Positions 1-5,384 of a stretch of DNA of 16,763 nt are shown here, one piece after another (the stretch's first letter is position 1; each line of letters opens with the position of its first letter). The position numbers were made by a program, and so were the translations under genes. The notes under the pieces are model-generated. The model worked only from the letters and a program-made list of their open reading frames with translations. It was not told the origin of the DNA and searched no databases. This DNA is from Alistipes sp. (GTDB taxonomy: Bacteria > Bacteroidota > Bacteroidia > Bacteroidales > Rikenellaceae), in contig JAFOCZ010000076.1 in the NCBI GenBank assembly GCA_017380955.1, positions 1 to 16,763 of the forward strand. The letters run 5' to 3'.

Positions 1-639
1 AACAGCAAGGCCCTCTCACGCGAGGAGGATCCTCTCAAGGCATCATTGCCATTCTCGGCAGACCGTCACGGCTTCGTAATTGCCGAGGGTGCTGGTATGA
101 TGATCTTCGAGTCGTTGGACAACGCCTTGAAGCGTGGTGCAAAGATCTACGCAGAGGTTGTTGGCTATGGCAACAGTTGCGACGCTCACCACTTCACCGC
201 TCCACGCCCTGATGGTATACCAGCATCACGCGCTATAAAGCAGGCATTGGACGAGGCACAGTTTGACGCTGACAACGACCTTCTCTACATCAACGCTCAC
301 GGTACTGGTACACCGCTCAACGATGCTGCCGAGACCAAGGCTATCAAACTTGCATTGGGTGAGGAGAATGCCAAGAAGGCTATGATCACCTCTACAAAGT
401 CTATCACAGGTCATATGCTCGGCGCTACAGGTGCTGTGGAACTTATCGCTTCGGCACTCTCGCTCCACCACGGTGTTGTAACACCTACTATCGGCCTTAC
501 AAACCCTGACCCAGAGTGTGATCTCGACTACACACCACTAAAGGCTCGCAAGGCAGACCTCACAGTGGCGATATCTAACTCATTGGGCTTCGGTGGTCAC
601 AACGCCTGCGTGGCACTCCGCAAGTGGGAGAATAAATAG
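1..639 (+). CDS. fabF: 3-oxoacyl-ACP synthase II (FabF), C-terminal half, cut by the window edge
   Basis: The frame is open from base 1 to the stop at 637-639, giving the last 212 residues of a protein normally about 415 long. It condenses malonyl-ACP with acyl-ACP in cytosolic type II fatty-acid elongation. Fragment landmarks: the ADRHGFVIAEGAG stretch near residues 20-32, the NAHGTGTPLND motif with the first catalytic His (residue 100), STKSITGHMLGATGA with the conserved Lys 133 and the second catalytic His 138, and the closing GFGGHNA motif at 196-202. The catalytic Cys lies upstream of the window. fabG follows after 27 bp on the same strand, so the two are probably co-transcribed. The sequence looks like a housekeeping FabF rather than a polyketide or aryl-polyene synthase, but the upstream context that would confirm this is missing. 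Confidence 0.95.
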   Translation, partial: NSKALSREEDPLKASLPFSADRHGFVIAEGAGMMIFESLDNALKRGAKIYAEVVGYGNSCDAHHFTAPRPDGIPASRAIKQALDEAQFDADNDLLYINAHGTGTPLNDAAETKAIKLALGEENAKKAMITSTKSITGHMLGATGAVELIASALSLHHGVVTPTIGLTNPDPECDLDYTPLKARKADLTVAISNSLGFGGHNACVALRKWENK

Positions 640-666
640 TAACGACAAAAACGAACAGAAGATATT

Positions 667-1413
667 ATGAAACTTTTGGAAGGTAAGGTAGCACTCGTAA
701 CAGGTGCTGGACGTGGCATCGGCAAGGCTATCGCTTTGCGCTATGCTGAGGAGGGTGCTAATGTGGCATTCACAGATTTGGCTATCAACGAGGCTGTTGA
801 GCAGACCGTAAAGGAGATTGAGGCTTTGGGTGTTAAGGCTAAGGCTTATGCGTCGAATGCCGCAAACTTCGACGAGACTCACGAGGTTGTTAAGCAGGTT
901 GTTGAGGACTTCGGACGTATCGACATCTTGGTGAACAACGCTGGTATCACCAAGGATGGTCTTATGATGCGTATGTCAGAGGCACAGTGGGATGCTGTTA
1001 TCAACGTAAACCTCAAGTCGGCGTTCAACTTTATCCACGCCGTAACGCCTGTTATGGCTAAGCAGCGCTCAGGCTCAATCATCAATATGTCGTCGGTAGT
1101 AGGTGTTAGCGGCAACGCTGGACAGTGTAACTACTCGGCATCTAAGGCTGGTATGATTGGTCTTGCGAAGTCTATCGCTAAGGAGATGGGTCCTCGTGGC
1201 ATCCGCGCTAACTGCATCGCACCAGGCTTCATCATCACGGAGATGACAAACCAGTTGTCGCAGGAGATTAAGGATCAGTGGGCACAGCAGATTCCTATGC
1301 GTCGTGGTGGTACGCCTGAGGATGTGGCAAATGTTGCGGTGTTCCTCGGCTCTGACCTTTCGGCATATGTAAGCGGACAGGTAATTCACTGCTGTGGTGC
1401 AATGAACTGCTAA
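667..1413 (+). CDS. fabG: 3-oxoacyl-ACP reductase FabG
   Basis: This is a 248-residue short-chain dehydrogenase, the usual FabG length, which reduces 3-oxoacyl-ACP to 3-hydroxyacyl-ACP with NADPH in the cytosol. The Rossmann motif TGAGRGIG covers residues 12-19 and the NNAG motif 90-93. Catalytic residues are Asn115, Ser143, Tyr156 and Lys160 (YSASK). The ATG at 667 puts the Rossmann strand at its usual distance from the N-terminus. It follows fabF by 27 bp and ends before a strong hairpin, so it is the last gene of its operon. The C-terminus is odd: after the conserved SGQVI it reads HCCGAMNC, where most FabG proteins have a VDGG-Met type ending. That adds three Cys in the last seven residues at a segment that packs in the FabG tetramer. 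The catalytic core is intact, so the enzyme should be active. Confidence 0.96.
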   Translation: MKLLEGKVALVTGAGRGIGKAIALRYAEEGANVAFTDLAINEAVEQTVKEIEALGVKAKAYASNAANFDETHEVVKQVVEDFGRIDILVNNAGITKDGLMMRMSEAQWDAVINVNLKSAFNFIHAVTPVMAKQRSGSIINMSSVVGVSGNAGQCNYSASKAGMIGLAKSIAKEMGPRGIRANCIAPGFIITEMTNQLSQEIKDQWAQQIPMRRGGTPEDVANVAVFLGSDLSAYVSGQVIHCCGAMNC

Positions 1414-1456
1414 AATTTCGATTATAAGACGGATATCTACTTCCGCTAACAAAAAG

Positions 1457-1504
1457 TCCCGACAATGAGCAGTACGCCAAGTACAGCCCATCGTCGGGAT
1501 TTTT
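1457..1504 (+). terminator. Long hairpin terminator after fabG, possibly bidirectional
   Basis: A 19-nt arm at 1457-1475 (TCCCGAC, ATG, GC and GTAC blocks) pairs with 1481-1499 around a 5-nt loop (GCCAA), with three single mismatches. It is followed by TTTTT at 1500-1504 and preceded by AAAAA at 1451-1455. Read as minus-strand RNA, two of the mismatches become G-U wobbles and the hairpin is again followed by a U run. It can therefore end fabG transcripts and also any leftward read-through from the minus-strand genes. Confidence 0.8.
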
Positions 1505-1570
1505 GCTGAGCGTTGTATCTGCTACCTTCTATCAATAAATTACTGCCCTGTAGGTTTGGTTTGCCTTGGC

Positions 1571-1609
1571 GCACCTTACTTTTCACCTCTCACCTTTCAC
1601 TTTTCACCT
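1571..1609 (-). repeat. Dispersed intergenic repeat of GTGAAAAG type, copy 1
   Basis: On the minus strand this stretch is built from GGTGAAAAGTG/GAAAGGTGAGAGGTG units. It shares the 16-mer GTGAGAGGTGAAAAGT (reverse complement at 1578-1593) and the word AAAAGTAAGGTG with the stretch at 9893-9968. Two non-coding copies in opposite orientation point to a dispersed element rather than chance low complexity. Confidence 0.6.
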
Positions 1610-1645
1610 AAAAAAACAGGGGCTATGCCATAGGCACAACCCCCG
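1610..1645 (-). terminator. Rho-independent terminator of the cysteine-rich lipoprotein gene
   Basis: On the minus strand a GGGG...CCCC stem with an inner TGCC/GGCA stem is followed by TG and a run of seven T. It starts about 25 bp beyond the stop codon of the 1670-1942 gene, as expected for its own terminator. Confidence 0.75.
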
Positions 1646-1669
1646 TCGTATGATAGTGATACTACCAAA

Positions 1670-1942
1670 TTACTCTGCGCACTCGCCGCAAGCGCACTCC
1701 TCAGCAGCAACCTCTGCTGGAGCCTCAGCGCACTCACCACAGCACTCCTGAGCCTTCTCGCACTCAGCAGCCTTCTCACACTCAGCGCAGCACTTCTCAG
1801 TGCACTCCTCAGCCTTCTCGCAATCAGCGCAGCACTCAGTAGCAGCCTCTGCCTCAGCGCACTCAGCCTTCTTCTGGAAGCAACCACAAGATACCATAGA
1901 TACAGCAGCAAACAATACTGCCAAAGCAAAAATCTTCTTCAT
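1670..1942 (-). CDS. Small cysteine- and glutamate-rich lipoprotein, function unknown
   Basis: This 90-residue protein has an N-terminal Lys-Lys, a hydrophobic stretch (4-18) and a lipobox-like MVSC with Cys19, so it is probably exported and lipidated. The mature part has 17 Cys in 72 residues, no His or aromatic residue after Phe22, and many Glu, Ala and Lys. Three CCxxC motifs lie at residues 37-41, 51-55 and 67-71, and the end carries CxCxxC at 83-88. The spacing resembles metal-thiolate proteins such as metallothioneins, but I recognise no family, so metal binding or a redox role is inference. There is no acidic run just after Cys19, which would suggest surface export in this phylum, so periplasmic facing is more likely. 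The start has no Shine-Dalgarno but an A/T-rich leader usual here. The gene has its own promoter and terminator. Another frame on the same strand is open only because of the repetitive composition. Confidence 0.85.
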   Translation of the reverse strand: MKKIFALAVLFAAVSMVSCGCFQKKAECAEAEAATECCADCEKAEECTEKCCAECEKAAECEKAQECCGECAEAPAEVAAEECACGECAE

Positions 1943-1994
1943 AACTCTATAATTTTTTAGTTGTTAGTTAATAGTTATCCAATACTTGGTAGTA

Positions 1995-2002
1995 CAAAAA
2001 TA
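1995..2002 (-). promoter_or_regulatory. -7 promoter element for the cysteine-rich lipoprotein gene
   Basis: On the minus strand this reads TATTTTTG, an exact match to the Bacteroidota -7 pattern TAnnTTTG, 52 bp before the start codon. No clear TTTG lies at the usual -33 distance; that place is next to an AT palindrome (2024-2043). Confidence 0.5.
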
Positions 2003-2023
2003 TAAAACCTATTTTAATTAAGG

Positions 2024-2043
2024 AAATTTTTACCCAAAAATTT
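2024..2043. repeat. Perfect 8-bp AT-only inverted repeat
   Basis: AAATTTTT at 2024-2031 and AAAAATTT at 2036-2043 flank ACCC. It sits 13 bp beyond the stop of the SPOR-like gene and just behind the expected -33 region of the next minus-strand gene. It could be a weak transcript end or an operator. Confidence 0.5.
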
Positions 2044-2055
2044 TACTTTTTTGCT

Positions 2056-2565
2056 CTAAAAATCACCTACTACAACCTCCAACTGGTTGTTAACCACGGA
2101 GTCCTGCACCTCACGACGTGCGTCATACAACTCCTCGAAACGGATATTCTCACGCTTAGGGAACGCCTTAGGATAGTGTGGCGTAAGTTGCGCCATAAGA
2201 ATCTGCGCCTCCTCCATAGACAAACAATCACCTACCGAGACCTTGAAATAGGGACTCTCATAAACCAAATAGGCGTTGATATGTGGGAACTTCTCGCGGA
2301 ACGCCGTCAACTCTGCCTCGGCATTATCGCCGGCATACTGTCCATTGTCGGAGAAGATGACGATGCGGAAGCCACTGACAACAGCCGTGCGACGTTGCGC
2401 CTCAACAACCGCAATGGCGCTACGCGTATCTCCGTCCTCCACTACACGAACGTGGCTACCACTAACGCTACGCCCTGCCAAGCGTCCTACCACAGCATCG
2501 ATATTTTGTGCCATAGCAGCACCACTGACAAGCACCGCAACGGCCAAGAGTAAAAACTTCTTCAT
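2056..2565 (-). CDS. Exported SPOR-domain-like protein
   Basis: This 169-residue protein has a clear signal peptide (MKKFLLLAVAVLVSGAAMA, cleavage likely before Gln20). From about residue 66 it reads GFRIVIFSDNGQYA, then an Ala/Glu-rich helix, then AYLVYESPYFKVSVGDC and another helix with YPKAF. That beta-alpha-beta-beta-alpha-beta order with the (Y)FKV.VGD element is typical of SPOR domains, which bind denuded peptidoglycan glycan strands. A periplasmic, wall-linked role follows by inference. The N-terminal 20-60 region has no recognised domain. It is the last gene of the minus-strand cluster, 10 bp after the LEA14-like gene. The Lys-Lys start and the fit of the signal peptide decide the start codon. 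Confidence 0.82.
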   Translation of the reverse strand: MKKFLLLAVAVLVSGAAMAQNIDAVVGRLAGRSVSGSHVRVVEDGDTRSAIAVVEAQRRTAVVSGFRIVIFSDNGQYAGDNAEAELTAFREKFPHINAYLVYESPYFKVSVGDCLSMEEAQILMAQLTPHYPKAFPKRENIRFEELYDARREVQDSVVNNQLEVVVGDF

Positions 2566-2575
2566 ACTAAAATAT

Positions 2576-3082
2576 TTATAATGAGAGTAGCAACTCTCTA
2601 ATTTGCATCAACATACCCTGCTCCAAACCGAGCATCTCGATAACCTCCCTCACAGGGATATCCTCGCCGACGACACTGCGCTTAAACAACGCCGTACCAC
2701 CACGAAGTCTATAGGATATCGTAATCTCCTCAGCGCCATCCTCCACAACCTTACGCAGCAGAGACACCAGCGCCAGACTGCTACGGCACTTGAAGCGCAG
2801 CGGCACAAGGACACTGCCATCGCTTCTGCCACGCACCACAACCTTATCGCGCAACGATATCGTGGCACGGGCAACACCGCCTACCGAAATCTCCACCTCG
2901 CAGCGCTTGAGCACCAGACGCGAGCAACGCTCGTTGCGCACATCGAGCCACAGATTCATACCCGAGGATGATAGGTGCGTAACACGCTCCACACCCTCGA
3001 TGGCAACCTCACGACCCTTGGCCTCGACACCTGTCACAAAGAGCAGCAATGCTACGATGATAAGCGATAAACGTCTAAGCAT
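2576..3082 (-). CDS. Exported LEA14-like (WHy-type) beta-sandwich protein
   Basis: This 168-residue protein has a signal peptide (Arg-Arg, hydrophobic 7-17, likely cleavage after VEA at residue 21). The body alternates hydrophobic residues: GMNLWLDVRNE near 41-51, LVLKRCEVEISVGGVARATISL near 56-77, then VLVPLRFKC near 91-99. This 'Asn...L.l..~.v.i.v.g' followed by a 'v.vPl.f' strand resembles LEA14/WHy domains, which adopt a beta-sandwich of unclear molecular role. The C-terminal 40 residues are helical and Leu-rich. It starts 22 bp after menG and stops 10 bp before the SPOR-like gene, so it is in the same operon. The family call rests on pattern only and is tentative. Confidence 0.75.
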   Translation of the reverse strand: MLRRLSLIIVALLLFVTGVEAKGREVAIEGVERVTHLSSSGMNLWLDVRNERCSRLVLKRCEVEISVGGVARATISLRDKVVVRGRSDGSVLVPLRFKCRSSLALVSLLRKVVEDGAEEITISYRLRGGTALFKRSVVGEDIPVREVIEMLGLEQGMLMQIRELLLSL

Positions 3083-3104
3083 CAGCCTACTACACTCTAA
3101 AATT

Positions 3105-3824
3105 CTACTTCGTAGCCTCGTAGATATAGGCTATACCGAAACTCTGACGGCGCAGACGCACACTCTGGAAACCCACGCCACGCAACATCTCGGCAAAGCG
3201 CTCAGGAGCAGGGAACTCCTCCACCGAGTCGGGAAGATAGGTGTAGGCACGGCTATCCTTGGATATCATAGCGCCGATACGTGGCAACAGGCGGTGAGCA
3301 TACTGGCTATATACCCATCGGATAAACCTATTCTTGGGCATCGAGAACTCCAGCACCACAAACTTACCACCACCACGCAGTGTGCGGTATATCTCCGCAA
3401 GACCACGCTCCATATTCTCGAAGTTACGAACACCAAAGGCCACCGTAGCGGCATCTATGCTTCCGCTATCGACCATCGTGAGATTCTCGGCATCGCCCTT
3501 CTCGAGCATAATACGCTCCTCGAGACCCTGCTTCTGAATCTTGCGGCGTGCCACGGCGAGCATCTCCTCCGAGAGGTCTATGCCCAGAATCTGTGTGCGG
3601 TCCACACGCTTTGCCATAGCGATAGCCAGATCTCCCGTTCCCGTTGCGACATCCATAATGCGCTTAGCCTTCGAGCGGCGTATGATGCGCATCACACGAC
3701 GTCGCCACGCCTTGTCGATATTCAGCGAGAGGATATGATTCAGGCGGTCGTACGTAGGAGCGATATTGTCGAACATCTCCTCGACCTGCTCCTTCTTTGA
3801 CTGTTCTTCGTTATATGGTTTCAT
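3105..3824 (-). CDS. menG: Demethylmenaquinone methyltransferase (MenG/UbiE)
   Basis: This 239-residue SAM-dependent methyltransferase does the last step of menaquinone synthesis, methylating demethylmenaquinone at the inner membrane face. Visible family marks: YDRLNHILSLNIDKAWRR (25-42), the SAM-binding motif I DVATGTGDLA (58-67), acidic IDLS (82-85), GDAENL (110-115), AFGVRNFEN (129-137), the LEFS strand (158-161) and YTYLPDSVEEFP (194-205). The frame is open further upstream to 3959, but the ATG at 3824 gives the standard N-terminus, whereas the longer start would overlap the permease gene. It starts 14 bp after the permease stop. In a Bacteroidales that lacks ubiquinone the natural product is menaquinone, so MenG is a better name than UbiE. 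Confidence 0.96.
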   Translation of the reverse strand: MKPYNEEQSKKEQVEEMFDNIAPTYDRLNHILSLNIDKAWRRRVMRIIRRSKAKRIMDVATGTGDLAIAMAKRVDRTQILGIDLSEEMLAVARRKIQKQGLEERIMLEKGDAENLTMVDSGSIDAATVAFGVRNFENMERGLAEIYRTLRGGGKFVVLEFSMPKNRFIRWVYSQYAHRLLPRIGAMISKDSRAYTYLPDSVEEFPAPERFAEMLRGVGFQSVRLRRQSFGIAYIYEATK

Positions 3825-3838
3825 AATCTCTAAATTTT

Positions 3839-5083
3839 CTATTCGTAACGCATTGTCTCGGCAGGAGATACGCGTGCCGAGAGTGCTGCGGGTAACAACA
3901 TAAACAACAATGTTGTGGCGAGTGTACCCACCAATGCCGCTATCCACCATCCCCAGCACATAGCAACAGGCACAGCGTCAAGCAGATATCCCTCCGATGG
4001 TAGTGGCACCACACGCCATATATGTTGCACCACGACAACAACAAGGCCCAGAGCAACACCCCACGCCACACCCCTGAGGATGATAAACAACGAACGATAG
4101 AGGAACAACCGCACAACACCACTGCGACGCATACCCAGAGCCCTGAGTTCGCCAATCATACGCTCCCTCTCGAGAACTATGATAAGCAGCGCCGTAGCCA
4201 TATTGAGCAGTGCCACGACTATCATTATTATAATGACTACCAACGCCGTAATATTGTGTGTTGCCAGCCAACCAAATACCTGAGGGTAGATATCCTCCAT
4301 AGTATATGCCTCCAACTGCAAGCCTAATTCGAAGTAGAGGTCTATAAACGCATCGTTGAGGTGCTCCTTGACATCCATCCTGTCCACACCCTCCGCGAGC
4401 CACATCTCATATCCCGTAACCTCGCCACTGTTGCCATCGTAGAGGCGTGCCACATTGCGCATATCGGTCAACACAAACCTATCGTCGAGGACATCGACAC
4501 CTGTGTGGTAGATACCCGACACCACAAACCTATCGCGGAGCACACCACCATCGTGGTCGAGGAACAGCATCTCTATCTTATCGCCGAGCACCACATCCAT
4601 CTTGTCGGCAACTCGTCGCGAGATGAGGATATCCTTGGTGCGAGGCTCAAAACCTATGCGCGGAAACTCTCCCTCTACAATCTTCGAGCGATAGAAACTA
4701 CTATTGTAAAGCGTGTCGACACCCTTCAGGAGTACACCTACGATATTGTCATCGCTCTTGAGGACTCCCTCCTTGGAGGTAAAAGGCGAGAAACGTGCTA
4801 CACCATCGCCCGAGAGCAGCGCCTCAACATCCTCATTGCGCTCCACACCTACGGCAGATACCACACCACGGCTCTGCGGTGCTGTGACAACGATATCGGA
4901 CTGCACACCAGCAATCAGCGCCCCCAACTCCTGCTTGAAGCCTATGACTACCGAGAGGGTTATGATGATGACAGCGAGACCTACGGCGGTGGCTACGGTC
5001 GCCACACGCTCCATAATTCCTGCCTTCTGGCCACCACGCCTATCGGAGAGACGACGTGCTATGTCAAACTCAATACTTGCCAT
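3839..5083 (-). CDS. LolC/LolE-type ABC transporter permease (FtsX family)
   Basis: This 414-residue inner-membrane protein has the layout of lipoprotein-releasing permeases: a short cytosolic N-terminus (FDIARRL), TM1 about 28-48, a large periplasmic domain about 50-275 (MacB-like part, with SRRVADKMDVVLGDKI near 155-169), then TM2 about 278-303, a cytosolic loop with ERERMIGELRALGMRR (305-320), TM3 about 328-353 and TM4 about 372-400, ending in SPAETMRYE. The ELRALGM loop is the coupling segment contacting the ATPase. The partner ATPase (LolD) is not in this window. The likely job is extracting mature lipoproteins from the inner membrane for delivery to the outer membrane, although FtsX-family members vary. 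It is the first gene of the minus-strand cluster with menG and two exported proteins. Confidence 0.9.
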   Translation of the reverse strand: MASIEFDIARRLSDRRGGQKAGIMERVATVATAVGLAVIIITLSVVIGFKQELGALIAGVQSDIVVTAPQSRGVVSAVGVERNEDVEALLSGDGVARFSPFTSKEGVLKSDDNIVGVLLKGVDTLYNSSFYRSKIVEGEFPRIGFEPRTKDILISRRVADKMDVVLGDKIEMLFLDHDGGVLRDRFVVSGIYHTGVDVLDDRFVLTDMRNVARLYDGNSGEVTGYEMWLAEGVDRMDVKEHLNDAFIDLYFELGLQLEAYTMEDIYPQVFGWLATHNITALVVIIIMIVVALLNMATALLIIVLERERMIGELRALGMRRSGVVRLFLYRSLFIILRGVAWGVALGLVVVVVQHIWRVVPLPSEGYLLDAVPVAMCWGWWIAALVGTLATTLLFMLLPAALSARVSPAETMRYE

Positions 5084-5099
5084 TATCTATATTATAGGG

Positions 5100-5107
5100 C
5101 AAAGATA
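5100..5107 (-). promoter_or_regulatory. Possible -7 element for the permease-menG operon
   Basis: On the minus strand this reads TATCTTTG, matching TAnnTTTG, 16 bp before the permease start. The implied leader would be only about 10 nt, and no good -33 TTTG is seen, so this is tentative. Confidence 0.35.
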
Positions 5108-5325
5108 GCGAAAAATTACTAAATGATAGTACCCTAACCGATTTATGCACAGTTTTGGATTAGAATAAATATCAATATCATCGTTATTTCGCGCTGCAGA
5201 CACCGCCTTATGCTTTTGGCGCGGAAATGGTTGAAACATAAGAAATTGGGCAAGATGTTACGACTATGGCAAAAATAAAAAAGATATAAAATAAATATCG
5301 TGAACTAAAAAATATGAATATTTTA
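5108..5325. other. Divergent intergenic region, no gene seen
   Basis: This is the core of the roughly 300-bp gap between the divergently transcribed permease and BACON-like lipoprotein genes. It is AT-rich with stop codons in all frames. Apart from the promoter elements at its two ends I see only chance TAnnTTTG matches and one weak GCGC-based hairpin (5187-5226). Confidence 0.6.
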
Positions 5326-5356
5326 TTTGCAAATTCATTATTATTTTATACTTTTG
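5326..5356 (+). promoter_or_regulatory. Bacteroidota-type promoter of the BACON-like lipoprotein gene
   Basis: TTTG at 5326-5329, a 19-bp spacer and TACTTTTG at 5349-5356 match the consensus -33 TTTG and -7 TAnnTTTG at the best spacing. The implied transcript starts about 5363, leaving a short A-rich leader of about 20 nt before the ATG at 5385. Confidence 0.75.
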
Positions 5357-5384
5357 CATAACCATAAAACTAATAAACTTAAAT

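Noticed and set aside
1597..1929. A 110-codon minus-strand frame rich in Arg, Leu, Ser and Ala
   Set aside because: It is an out-of-frame shadow of the Cys/Glu-rich lipoprotein gene caused by that gene's repetitive bases, and it runs into the terminator.
2790..3800. A 336-codon plus-strand frame
   Set aside because: It lies antisense to menG and the LEA14-like gene, which have clear family motifs or signal peptides. Its translation is low-information Thr/His/Arg-rich sequence.
3825..3959. N-terminal extension of MenG to an upstream start
   Set aside because: The extension overlaps the end of the permease gene and is not family-like, whereas the ATG at 3824 gives the normal MenG N-terminus.
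4361..5122. A 253-codon plus-strand frame
   Set aside because: It is antisense to the permease gene, whose membrane topology and conserved ELRALGM loop are convincing.
5187..5226. Hairpin TTTCGCGC/GCGCGGAA in the divergent intergenic region
   Set aside because: The stem is 8 bp with one G-T pair and a long loop, and it has no T run or conserved context; likely chance.
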